A model generated the notes under the pieces. The model worked only from the letters and a program-made list of their open reading frames with translations, had not been told where the DNA came from and made no database searches. The translations under genes were made by a program, and so were the position numbers. This document shows positions 1 to 7,137 of a stretch of 20,044 nucleotides of DNA, piece after piece; position 1 is the stretch's first letter; each line of letters begins with the position of its first letter. The DNA lies in contig JAMDBZ010000046.1 in the NCBI GenBank assembly GCA_023488945.1, positions 1 through 20,044 of the forward strand. The letters are read 5' to 3'. This stretch comes from Deltaproteobacteria bacterium (GTDB lineage Bacteria; Desulfobacterota_E; Deferrimicrobia; Deferrimicrobiales; Deferrimicrobiaceae).

Positions 1-176
1 CCCTTCCCGATCGGAATGGCCACAGGATACTCGGGAGTTGAAATCGGTTACGGCGAATATATAGGTTATCATCATGATTCTAAAAAGTTATTCGGCTCGG
101 CAAGCTCAAACATCGGGACAGCCGTGAACGGACCTATTTTTTTGTTGATGCTCGGACGGGCCGAGTCCAGTTCGTC

Positions 177-190
177 GGTACAAATATTGC
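177..190 (+). promoter_or_regulatory. Candidate sigma-54 promoter of the first PEP-CTERM gene
   Basis: The stretch CGGTACAAATATTGC has the GG-N10-GC spacing that sigma-54 needs (GG at 177-178, GC at 189-190), and its -12 part TTGC matches the consensus. The -24 part is weaker (CGGTAC against TGGCAC). Transcription would begin near 202, leaving a leader of about 60 nt before the ATG at 262. The nearby sigma-54 activator gene prsR and a better match before the other PEP-CTERM genes support the call. The element is short, so a chance match is possible. Confidence 0.5.
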
Positions 191-261
191 GTCAATAAAT
201 TGCGAGCCGGATCCCAGCCGCAGGCTGGCCACGAGGATTCCGTCGAGCAAAGGAGCCGCAT

Positions 262-978
262 ATGCGCAAACTGGCTGGATTTGCACTCGCGCTGCTCGTG
301 TCGTCCGCGGCAGCAACTGCTTGGGCGGGGGCCGTTCTTCATATCGGGAATCCTCCGAACGCAGGGACGTATCTGTTCGGCGGCGAGGTGCTGCCGCTCG
401 ACTCGCGCCATGCCTCAATCCTGGAAAACGGCAACGGCCAACCCTCTCTTCTCGACCCGCTTCTTCTGATTCTCGGCGTTCCGGACCAGGACGACAGCAC
501 GTTCACGGCTCCCGCGGTCACGCTCTCGACCGGATTCGGGATCGTGGGCGGGACGAACGTGTTCAGCGGCGCGTGGAATGCCACCACCGGCTACGCCGGC
601 GCCTTTGATGCGGCCGACGGCGGCGACGTGTACAGCTTCATCGGGCTGGTGCCCGGTGGCAACAATTCCAATAATTTCGGAAATTGGGCGGCCGCCGACC
701 TTGCCGTCAACGGGATCTCGGCCAACTATTTCGGGATATTCGTGTACACCCTGTCCAACACGGGCATCTCGGGCGGCGTGCAGGTGGATGTCACCTTCGA
801 CGCCGATCTCGCCAAGGGAATCTTTGCGATCGGCTATGGACAGAATGCGCGGGGGGACGCGTTCAGCACCCCGTTCACGGAGTCGGGGTTGACTATCCCC
901 GAGCCGGGCACCTCCCTCCTTCTGGCAAGCGGCCTGCTTGGCTTGGCGGGCTGGGCGCGAAGAAAGGCCCTCAAGTAG
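262..978 (+). CDS. PEP-CTERM sorting-domain protein (secreted exosortase substrate)
   Basis: A 238-residue exported protein. Residues 1-22 form a signal peptide (MRK, hydrophobic core, cleavage after AWA). The body is rich in Gly, Asn, Ala and Ser, has no cysteines and matches no enzyme I know. The last 27 residues are a textbook sorting tag: the motif IPEPGT, a hydrophobic helix (LLLASGLLGLAGW) and a basic tail (ARRKALK). Proteins with this tag are cleaved and anchored by an exosortase; one is encoded at 9898-10779. The start is fixed by AAAGGAG at 249-255, six bases before the ATG, and by the signal peptide. The gene stands alone, converges on another PEP-CTERM gene, and has a candidate sigma-54 promoter. 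Its specific role is unknown; family members are usually biofilm or exopolysaccharide-associated surface proteins. Confidence 0.9.
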   Translation: MRKLAGFALALLVSSAAATAWAGAVLHIGNPPNAGTYLFGGEVLPLDSRHASILENGNGQPSLLDPLLLILGVPDQDDSTFTAPAVTLSTGFGIVGGTNVFSGAWNATTGYAGAFDAADGGDVYSFIGLVPGGNNSNNFGNWAAADLAVNGISANYFGIFVYTLSNTGISGGVQVDVTFDADLAKGIFAIGYGQNARGDAFSTPFTESGLTIPEPGTSLLLASGLLGLAGWARRKALK

Positions 979-1011
979 AGACCCGTCGTTCGGCGGCGGC
1001 TATTGCGATCC

Positions 1012-1045
1012 GCGGGGCGGCCTCCAAGCTGCCCCGCTTCCATTT
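1012..1045 (+). terminator. Rho-independent terminator-like hairpin after the first PEP-CTERM gene
   Basis: A 10-bp stem (1012-1021 with 1028-1037, one G-U pair) closes a 6-nt loop, CTCCAA. It is followed by TTCCATTT, a weak T-rich tail. It lies 33 nt after the stop codon of the + strand gene, the expected place for termination. A competing pairing CCTCCAA (1021-1027) with TTGGAGG (1044-1050) overlaps it. Confidence 0.5.
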
Positions 1046-1267
1046 GGAGGCAGCCGGCTCTCTCGCGGCGCCATTTGACGGCGGCCGGCTCCCCCTCTCC
1101 GGGCGAAGTCGCCCCCTCTTTCACGCCGGAGAGTTCGCCGTCGACTTTCCCGGGGGACGCATCGGCCGCGCTTCAGTCACCGCCTGATCAGCAGGACTTG
1201 CATGCGTCCGGGTGCGCGCCCCTCGACCTCACACGGCCCCCGTATTCCCGGAGCCGCAGCCGGTGGA

Positions 1268-1338
1268 CCAAGGAGGGGCGGGTCAAATCCGACCCGGCGG
1301 TCCTTGGGGCAACCTGTAACCGCCGATGATACCCCTCC
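1268..1338. repeat. Structured element with two mutually exclusive folds
   Basis: Fold A is one long hairpin: CCAAGGA (1268-1274) pairs with TCCTTGG (1301-1307), and inside it CGGGTC (1279-1284) pairs with GACCCG (1291-1296) around the loop AAATCC. Fold B is a three-way junction: GGAGGGG (1272-1278) with CCCCTCC (1332-1338) closes the same CGGGTC/GACCCG helix and a second helix CGGCGGT (1295-1301) with ACCGCCG (1319-1325). These two inner helices share bases 1295-1296, so only one can extend fully. Exact pairings of this size are unlikely by accident but not impossible at this GC content. It could be an RNA element or a REP-like DNA repeat. Confidence 0.4.
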
Positions 1339-1594
1339 CTCCGCCCGGCCGTCGCATCTGCTCCCGCGCATTCAGGACAGGTATCGGGATTCGGATCGAT
1401 ACGCCCGCCTGCCCAGTCGCAATTGCCCTCCCGCGCGTATCGCGTTCCTCGGTCCGGGGGTTTCCCTCTCGTTTCCATTCAAACCCGTCTCGCCGCGCCA
1501 GCCCTGGCGGTTCGCCTCACGGTTCCCGTCACCAGGGTCCATAGAGGACTCTCACCTCCAGGTCATCCGGTCCGCAACAGCAACGGACCTGATA

Positions 1595-1629
1595 GCGCCA
1601 GCCATGGCGCTGCGCGCCATGCCTGGCGC
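1595..1629. repeat. Near-perfect 16-bp inverted repeat with a 3-nt loop
   Basis: Bases 1595-1610 and 1614-1629 are reverse complements over 15 of 16 positions, separated by TGC. This makes a very stable hairpin. It sits ten bases from the next hairpin (1640-1670), so the two form a tandem pair after the end of the - strand gene. On the + strand it is followed by ACCAAACGAAAA, not a T-tract, so it is not a classical terminator in that direction. A back-up terminator, 3'-end stabiliser or REP-like unit are all possible. Confidence 0.6.
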
Positions 1630-1635
1630 ACCAAA

Positions 1636-1670
1636 CGAAAAGGGGCTGCTCCGCGAGAAAGCAGCCCCTT
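1636..1670 (-). terminator. Rho-independent terminator of the - strand PEP-CTERM operon
   Basis: AAGGGGCTGCT (1640-1650) pairs perfectly with AGCAGCCCCTT (1660-1670) around a 9-nt loop. Read on the - strand, the stem is followed by TTTCGTTTGG, an acceptable U-rich tail. It begins 22 nt after the stop codon at 1692-1694, the right position to end the two-gene PEP-CTERM unit. Confidence 0.8.
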
Positions 1671-1691
1671 CGAACGCGAGGTACGGTTCAG

Positions 1692-2306
1692 CTAGCGGCG
1701 GTATCTCCTCCGGCATGCGACAAGCCCCAGCAACCCGGCGCCGAGGAGCAGCATCGTCCCGGGCTCCGGCACGGAGGTCCCGATAGAGTCGATGGCGACC
1801 TGGCCGTAGATATTCTGCCACTGCCAGGCGTCTCCGGTCGCCGTCAGCACGACGGTCTTTACGCCGGTCAGGTATCCGAACCCGCGCAGGTCGATGACAC
1901 TCGTCACCCACTGCTCAGTCGCGGACTGATCAAGATACAGGAACGACTGAAGCGGCTGCCCGGCCGCTCCCGGGATCGCCAGTTCGATGAACCCGTCGTC
2001 CGCGAACCCGTCGAGGTGCCTGATGACAAGCGAATCCGCCCCGGTGAAATCGAGGTCGACATAGGCGGAACGATTCGCGGCATCCGGGGGGGGCTCCCAG
2101 ATCACTCTGCAGTCGCCGGGCGCGATTCCTCCCCAGCTTCCCCCATGGGTGGCCGGCTCAACCGGCCCCCAGCCCTGGAGATTGTGACCCGCTTCGCTGA
2201 CCGGGTTTCCGATGTCAACGAAGTCGATCACGGCAGCCGGAGCGGGCATGGACAGGCATGCCAGGAAACCCGCCGCAACCACCAGGATCAAGGCTTTCAT
2301 TCTCAT
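1692..2306 (-). CDS. PEP-CTERM sorting-domain protein
   Basis: A 204-residue exported protein. The start at 2306 (MRMKAL) is chosen over the longer open frame to 2489 because GGAAGGAG lies eight bases before it, a signal peptide follows directly (cleavage near APA, residues 22-24), and the longer version would overlap the upstream gene by 140 bp. The C-terminus carries SVPEPGT, a hydrophobic segment (MLLLGAGLLGLVA) and CRRRYRR, the tripartite exosortase signal. The body alternates short beta-like segments and I see no catalytic motif. It follows the PEP-CTERM gene at 2347-3111 after 40 bp with no promoter of its own, so the two are probably co-transcribed, and it is closed by the hairpin at 1640-1670. 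Confidence 0.88.
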   Translation of the reverse strand: MRMKALILVVAAGFLACLSMPAPAAVIDFVDIGNPVSEAGHNLQGWGPVEPATHGGSWGGIAPGDCRVIWEPPPDAANRSAYVDLDFTGADSLVIRHLDGFADDGFIELAIPGAAGQPLQSFLYLDQSATEQWVTSVIDLRGFGYLTGVKTVVLTATGDAWQWQNIYGQVAIDSIGTSVPEPGTMLLLGAGLLGLVACRRRYRR

Positions 2307-2346
2307 ATCGTCTGCTCCTTCCAGGTTTCTCGTCGCCCCACGCTGC

Positions 2347-3111
2347 CTACTTCCTCGTCGCCTTCCTCGCAAAGCCCAATCCCACCAGACCTGCCCCGAT
2401 GAGCACCAGCGTGGCGGGCTCAGGAACGGCTCCACCGCCAGGAGGAAGGATAACCGGGGCGAATCCGTCCAGATACACATACCCGGCATGTCCGCCGTAC
2501 GGGCAGTCGGACCCGAGCAGCGTCAGCGTGAAATCATGGCCGACGATGCCCAAGGCGGCCAGGTCGATATGCTCCAGCACCCACCCGCTGCTGTACCACC
2601 AGCTGAACTGAGTCCACGTCACGCCGCTCGTGCCGCCGCCGATCGAACCCGCCGAGCTGTAACCACGGCTCACGACGCCAGTGCTTGTCGTGTCATCGCG
2701 CAGCGTGAGGGAGAAGTAGTCGGAATTGTTCAGCCCGTGCGAGGACTCGAGCACCGCGTTCCACTGGAAGTAGATGTCGGTGTCGGTGTAGTTGGTGACC
2801 GACTGGCTGATCGTGGAGACGGAGTAATCGTTGACGCTGTCGTTCACCCGCACGGAATAATTGCCGTTGTACACCGTGTTGGCGCCCGTGATGGAGTCGA
2901 CCCCGACGCCCATGATGATGTTGTTGGGCGTGCCGCCGACATAGGTGGAGGGCGGCACAGGGGCAGCCGGGGGGACTCCCGACCAGACGCCGCCGCCGCC
3001 TGTCCAGCCCGAAAGGTTGCCGGTCTCAAAACCGCCGTTCACGAAGCTGGCGGCTCCAGCAGGCGCCGCGACCAAGAAGACCAGCAGCAACGCCAGAAGC
3101 GCTTTTCTCAT
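2347..3111 (-). CDS. PEP-CTERM sorting-domain protein with an N-terminal VNGGFETG module
   Basis: A 254-residue exported protein. Residues 1-20 are a signal peptide (MRKALLALLLVFLVAAPAGA). The mature N-terminus starts SFVNGGFETGNLSGWT, an opening shared by many extracellular beta-sandwich (carbohydrate-binding-like) and PEP-CTERM proteins, which suggests a galactose-binding-like fold but not a ligand. The C-terminus has AVPEPAT, a hydrophobic segment (LVLIGAGLVGLGFA) and RKATRK, the exosortase signal. A purine-rich AAGGAGGAGGG precedes the ATG at a normal distance. It is first in a two-gene unit with the PEP-CTERM gene at 1692-2306, and a strong sigma-54 promoter lies about 120 bp upstream at 3230-3246, consistent with control by PrsR. 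Confidence 0.9.
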   Translation of the reverse strand: MRKALLALLLVFLVAAPAGAASFVNGGFETGNLSGWTGGGGVWSGVPPAAPVPPSTYVGGTPNNIIMGVGVDSITGANTVYNGNYSVRVNDSVNDYSVSTISQSVTNYTDTDIYFQWNAVLESSHGLNNSDYFSLTLRDDTTSTGVVSRGYSSAGSIGGGTSGVTWTQFSWWYSSGWVLEHIDLAALGIVGHDFTLTLLGSDCPYGGHAGYVYLDGFAPVILPPGGGAVPEPATLVLIGAGLVGLGFARKATRK

Positions 3112-3542
3112 CTCTTTACCCTCCTCCTTGGCAATGTTTTCTGTGCTCTCCGCTTGCGGGCGTCGTCATGGTCCGCCTGGCCATCACGAGCCACCGAGTC
3201 GTGTCCCGCACGACTTTACATTCGCAGTAAGCACTTCCCGTGCCAAGAGTCGGACGGCTTCATTCCATACTCAATGAATTTGAAAGACATTGTTTATCCA
3301 AGGGTTTTTGCCTAGCCAAGGACTCGATTCCAGGTTCGTGTCGGGCCGAGCCTCCCGAGGCGGAGGGACGACGGTAAAGAAATCCGACAGGACGTTCGCG
3401 CCTTCCGCTCACTCGCGTTTGGAAATCAAAAAACCGGTTAAGTATCGATTCGTTAGCAGATGGCACACACTGGGGGTCCCCGAAGCGATTTCCGACATCA
3501 CGACAAACTTGCCGACACCTGCGGAATTCCTTGGAAATGCGG
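3112..3542. other. Intergenic region between prsT and the PEP-CTERM pair
   Basis: About 430 bp with no gene I can support. It contains the leader and sigma-54 promoter of the PEP-CTERM pair. The part upstream of the promoter (3247-3540) is where a PrsR enhancer site would be expected; I see no clear palindrome that also recurs in the same place before the gene at 262, although GGGCCGAG occurs in both upstream regions. No convincing terminator with a T-tract is visible just after the prsT stop. Confidence 0.5.
3230..3246 (-). promoter_or_regulatory. Sigma-54 promoter of the two-gene PEP-CTERM unit
   Basis: On the - strand the sequence TTGGCACGGGAAGTGCT matches the sigma-54 consensus (TTGGCACG-N4-TTGCT) at every -24 position and all but one -12 position, with exact GG-N10-GC spacing. 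Transcription would start near 3219, giving a leader of about 107 nt before the ATG at 3111. The activator PrsR, a sigma-54-dependent AAA+ regulator, is encoded nearby at 5770-7137. Confidence 0.8.
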
Positions 3543-5711
3543 CTATTTCGAGTCGCCCAGGGCACGTTTCGCCTCCTCGGCTCCAGGAAATTTCGGATCG
3601 ATCGAGAGCGCCGCCCTGAGCTCGCCGGCCGCCTCCTTCGATCTCCCCTTCTTCGCCAGCACCATGCCGTGGTGATACCGGACCGTCGCGTTTCCCTTGG
3701 CCTTAGAGGACGCTTCGGCGACCAGGGGAAGCGCCAAGTCGTAGAGACCCTTCCTGTAATAGACCCAGCCGAGCGTGTCGGCCACGTTGGGATCGGCGGG
3801 AGCATCCTCGCGCGCGGTCTGCGCGAACTTGAGGGCCTCGTCGAGGTTCCCGCCATGATCGGCCAGGTTCGAGGCGAGGTTGTTCGCCGCAATGACATGC
3901 CGGGGCGCGAGCTCGAGCGTTCTCCTGTACTCCTTGTTCGCCTCGTCGATCCTGCCCTGGGCGTTCAGCGCGACCCCCAGCAGGACGTGCGCCTGGACAT
4001 ACTTGTCGTTCTTCGCGAGGACGCGGCGGAACATCGTCTCCGCATCGGCGGTCCGGCTTCTCGAGGCGTAGAGGACCCCCAGCTCGAACAGCGGAGCCGC
4101 GTAGTCGGGGGCGAGCTCCGCCGCCTTCAGCAGCGCCCGCTCCGCGTCGTCGGCCCGCCCCGTCGCCAGCGCGAACCGCCCGGCGGTCTCCCAGACGAGC
4201 GGGTTGCCGGGCTCCTTCGCCACCGCATCGTCTACCAGCTTCTTCGCCTTCGCCGCGTTCTTCGAGGCGACAAGGGCAAAGACATATTCGTTCAGCGCCG
4301 TCAGATCCCCCGGGCTTCTCTCCGCCGCCTGCCCGAAATATTTCGCCGCCTCGGCCGGCTTCCCCTGCGCCTTCATCGAGAGGCCCATCTTCATGTACCC
4401 GAGCGGGCTTTTCGGCGCCTGGCGGATCATCGCCGTATAGACCTGTTCGGCCTTCTTCCACTCCCTGCGCGCGAGAAAGGAATCGGCATACAGCATCGCG
4501 GCCAGCACGTTCGCGGGATTGCGCCGCAGCACCTCGACCGCCTCCTTTTCCGCCTCGGCGGGCGCGTTCGTCTCCAGGTAGAGGGCTCCGAGCGCCAGGT
4601 GAGCGCGCGCATTCCCCGGGTCGAGCCGGACCGCCTCCTGGATCTCTTTCTTGCCGGCCTCGACCTTGCCAAGCCGGACATCCGTGAGTCCGTTGTACAA
4701 ATGAGCCCGCCCCATCGAGGCGTCGCTCTTGATGACCTCGCCGAACAACACCTTCGCGTCATCGAGCCGGTTCTCGGCGAGCGCGATCCGTCCCTTCAGG
4801 TATTTCCCGTCGAGGTCCTTCTCGTTCTCCTTGAGGATCGCATCGACGACCGGCTTGACCTCCGCAAGTTTCCCGGTCTCGAACTTGATCTCGGCGAGCA
4901 CTTTTCGGGCTCGCTGGGAGTTCATCTCCTTGATGACCGCATCGAGTTCCTTCACGGAGTCTTCCATGCGCCCTTGGAAGAAATAATGCTCGGCCAGGGC
5001 GATCCGGATCCCCTCCTTCTCCTTGCTCAGCTCGATCGCTTTCCGGTACTCCTTCTCCCCCTCCGGGCGATCCCCGCGCGCAAAGAAATAGTTGCCCCGG
5101 ACGATGTGGACCTCCAGCGCGTCCGGATCGGCCGCAAGCGCCTTGTCGTACCACTGCAACGCGCCTTTCGAGTCCTTCTTCAGCGCATAAAGGTTCCCGA
5201 GCGTGAGCATGTAGCGGGCCTTCCCCGGTGCGAGCGCGCAGGCCTTCTTGAGGAACGAGATCGCCTCATCCACCTTCCCCGATCGGATCGCGACGCTCGA
5301 TTTCAGCAGGTACCCCTGGGGATCGTCCGGCCGGGACCTGACCAGGTTGTCGGCGATCTGCGCCGCCTCCTTCACCTTACCGGACACGACATAGATCTCA
5401 CCGAGCTTCCCGAGCGCCTCGTGGTTGTTCGGGTCGAGCTCGACCGTCTTCTGGAGTTCCTGGTAGGCGGCCCGGATGTCCTTCGCCCCCAGCGCGGCGT
5501 TCGCCAGCTTCAACCGGGCGGCCGGATCGCCGGGCTTCGCCTTGACGGCGTTCTTGAACTCGATCTCCGCCTCCCGGAATTTCCCTTCCTTCACATACTC
5601 GTCGCCCCGCCTGGTGTGGCCGGCGTACAACTCCTCGGGCGACTTCGAACAGGAGAAGACCGACAGCACAGCGACCACGACCAGACCGGCACGAACCGCC
5701 CGACGTCCCAT
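3543..5711 (-). CDS. prsT: PEP-CTERM system TPR-repeat lipoprotein PrsT
   Basis: A 722-residue lipoprotein built almost wholly of tetratricopeptide repeats. The start at 5711 (MGRRAVRAGL) is preferred to 5765 because GGGAGGGG precedes it at a good distance and it opens a lipoprotein signal: a hydrophobic stretch ending VFSC, with Cys21 as the lipidation site. From about residue 28 onward the repeats run continuously, with typical signatures such as GKFREAEIEF, DPNNHEALGKLGEIY and LDPGNARAHLALGALY. PrsT proteins (the TPR lipoprotein of exosortase loci) are thought to act at the outer membrane in exopolysaccharide assembly or export. This copy is somewhat shorter than I recall for the family. 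It follows prsR by 58 bp and is the last gene of the prsKRT operon, the usual context. Confidence 0.88.
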   Translation of the reverse strand: MGRRAVRAGLVVVAVLSVFSCSKSPEELYAGHTRRGDEYVKEGKFREAEIEFKNAVKAKPGDPAARLKLANAALGAKDIRAAYQELQKTVELDPNNHEALGKLGEIYVVSGKVKEAAQIADNLVRSRPDDPQGYLLKSSVAIRSGKVDEAISFLKKACALAPGKARYMLTLGNLYALKKDSKGALQWYDKALAADPDALEVHIVRGNYFFARGDRPEGEKEYRKAIELSKEKEGIRIALAEHYFFQGRMEDSVKELDAVIKEMNSQRARKVLAEIKFETGKLAEVKPVVDAILKENEKDLDGKYLKGRIALAENRLDDAKVLFGEVIKSDASMGRAHLYNGLTDVRLGKVEAGKKEIQEAVRLDPGNARAHLALGALYLETNAPAEAEKEAVEVLRRNPANVLAAMLYADSFLARREWKKAEQVYTAMIRQAPKSPLGYMKMGLSMKAQGKPAEAAKYFGQAAERSPGDLTALNEYVFALVASKNAAKAKKLVDDAVAKEPGNPLVWETAGRFALATGRADDAERALLKAAELAPDYAAPLFELGVLYASRSRTADAETMFRRVLAKNDKYVQAHVLLGVALNAQGRIDEANKEYRRTLELAPRHVIAANNLASNLADHGGNLDEALKFAQTAREDAPADPNVADTLGWVYYRKGLYDLALPLVAEASSKAKGNATVRYHHGMVLAKKGRSKEAAGELRAALSIDPKFPGAEEAKRALGDSK

Positions 5712-5769
5712 GCGACCCCTCCCAGCGATATGAAGTCCTTTCGGCGAACCGCTCCGAATCGACATCCGC

Positions 5770-7137
5770 TCAACGATTCCTTGTGATTCCGTACTTCTTG
5801 ATCAGATCATGCAGCGTCGGCCGGCTGACGCCGAGCTCGGTCGCCGCCTTCGAGATGTTCCACCCGCATCGGGCGAGCACCTTCACGACATGCTCCCGCT
5901 CGACCCGGCTGCGCACGTCCCGGAGGGAATCGCCCGCCCCGTTCCTGTCGCCGGTGATCGCGGGGATGGCGAGGTCCTCGGCGGTCAGCAGCCTGCCGTC
6001 GCTCATGATCACCGCCCGCTTGACCTTGTTCTCGAGCTCTCTTACGTTTCCGGGCCAGGGGTAGCTTCGGATCGCGGCGAGCGCGGACGGGCTGAACCCT
6101 TTGATCGGCTTTCGGTACGCCTCCGAAAAACGCGCGAGGAAGTGACTCGCCAGGATCGCGACATCCTCGCCCCGCTCCCGAAGCGGTGGGACGCGGATCG
6201 CGACGACTCCGAGCCGGTAGTAGAGGTCCTCCCGGAACCGCCCTTCCCGCATCTCCTTCTCGAGATCCCTGTGCGTGGCCGCAATCACCCGCGCCTTCAC
6301 GCGGATCGTCTCGCGCCCGCCCACCCGCTCGATCTCGTACTCCTGGAGAAACCGGAGGATCTTCACCTGGAGGCCGAGAGGCAGCTCGCCGATCTCGTCG
6401 AGGAACAGCGTCCCCCCCGCCGCATACTCGATCTTTCCCTTCCTCTGAATGTCCGCGCCGGTGAACGAGCCCTTCTCGTGCCCGAACAGCTCGCTTTCGA
6501 GCAATTCGCGGGGAATCGCGCCGCAGTTGATGATGACGAACGGCCCCGCGCCCCCATCCGGGCCCGACCGGTGGATCGCCTTCGCCACGAGCTCCTTCCC
6601 GGTGCCGCTCTCCCCCTCGACCAGGACGGGAGCATCGGTGGCCGCAACTTTCCGGATGACGGCGTAGATCTTCTCCATCTGCGGGCTCCGGCCGACGATC
6701 TCACCCGCTCCGAACCCGCCGGCCCCGTCTGGCCCCGCCGCGGCTCCTTTCTCCAGGCCGGCAATGTGGAGCGCCCGCCGCAGGACGACCTTCACCTCCC
6801 CCATCTCCGCCGGCTTCGTGAAGAAGTCGAACGCCCCCAGCCCGACCGCCCTCATCGCGATCTCCTTCTCCTGGTTCCCCGTCACGACGACCACCTTCGC
6901 CGCCGGGTCGCACAGAAGGATCTCCGAGAGGGCCTTAAGGCCTTCCTCGCCCCCCCGGGGGGAGGGAGGCAGCCCGAGGTCGAGCAGGACCAGGGTCGGG
7001 TTTTTCTTCTTCTTGAGATCCACCGCCGCGGGCCGGTCCCCCGCCATCAGCAGCTCGTAATCGTCGGAAAGGGCCCATTTCAGTTGGGTCCGGATCGCTT
7101 CCTCGTCCTCCACGATCAGCACAATCGGCTTGTCCAT
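5770..7137 (-). CDS. prsR: Sigma-54-dependent response regulator PrsR of the PEP-CTERM system
   Basis: A 455-residue NtrC-type activator with three domains. The receiver (about 1-120) has the acidic pocket at E10/D11, phospho-acceptor Asp53, Thr86 and Lys108. The AAA+ domain (about 145-380) has Walker A GESGTGKE (175-182), the sigma-54 contact loop as GSFTGA (223-228) rather than the usual GAFTGA, and Walker B TLFLDE (243-248). A Fis-type helix-turn-helix fills the last 45 residues (NISKAATELGVSRPTLHDL). ATG at 7137 shares one base with the prsK stop (TGATG), implying translational coupling; a GTG one codon earlier is the alternative. PrsR and RpoN control PEP-CTERM genes in floc-forming bacteria, and sigma-54 sites precede PEP-CTERM genes in this window. 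Confidence 0.93.
   Translation of the reverse strand: MDKPIVLIVEDEEAIRTQLKWALSDDYELLMAGDRPAAVDLKKKKNPTLVLLDLGLPPSPRGGEEGLKALSEILLCDPAAKVVVVTGNQEKEIAMRAVGLGAFDFFTKPAEMGEVKVVLRRALHIAGLEKGAAAGPDGAGGFGAGEIVGRSPQMEKIYAVIRKVAATDAPVLVEGESGTGKELVAKAIHRSGPDGGAGPFVIINCGAIPRELLESELFGHEKGSFTGADIQRKGKIEYAAGGTLFLDEIGELPLGLQVKILRFLQEYEIERVGGRETIRVKARVIAATHRDLEKEMREGRFREDLYYRLGVVAIRVPPLRERGEDVAILASHFLARFSEAYRKPIKGFSPSALAAIRSYPWPGNVRELENKVKRAVIMSDGRLLTAEDLAIPAITGDRNGAGDSLRDVRSRVEREHVVKVLARCGWNISKAATELGVSRPTLHDLIKKYGITRNR

Larger units (their letters stand above)
979..1691. other. Gene-free spacer between convergent PEP-CTERM genes, rich in inverted repeats
   Basis: About 700 bp without a convincing gene. The open frames here lack ribosome-binding sites, recognisable domains and signal peptides, and are best explained by high GC. 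The spacer holds four inverted-repeat structures: 1012-1037, 1268-1338, 1595-1629 and 1640-1670, annotated separately. The middle part (about 1050-1260 and 1340-1590) is GC-rich and shows nothing I can name. Convergent genes need no promoter here, so its length is unexplained; it may carry a small RNA or remnants of a repeat element. Confidence 0.6.

Noticed and set aside
106..418. Short - strand open frames opposite the start of the first PEP-CTERM gene
   Set aside because: They overlap the promoter region and signal-peptide codons of a clear gene, and show no supported start or motif.
1279..1330. Cobalamin-riboswitch-like look of this stretch (CAAATCC followed by GCAACCTGTAA)
   Set aside because: The essential GCCACTG box and the other conserved blocks are missing, it is not upstream of a B12-related gene, and the resemblance is limited to short fragments.
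1202..1786. 194-residue + strand open frame in the convergent spacer
   Set aside because: It is Pro/Arg/Ser-rich, runs over the terminator and into the opposite gene, and has no ribosome-binding site, signal or domain.
3461..3476. TGGCAC on the + strand as a possible sigma-54 -24 box
   Set aside because: The -12 position lacks GC, and it would drive antisense RNA into prsT with no gene on that strand.
3531..5786. Very long + strand open frame opposite prsT, and similar ones at 7221-9431, 11833-14298 and 17801-19906
   Set aside because: They mirror well-identified - strand genes, are rich in Arg, Pro, Leu and Gly with no domain or signal, and lack ribosome-binding sites. High GC at third codon positions suppresses stop codons in these antisense frames.
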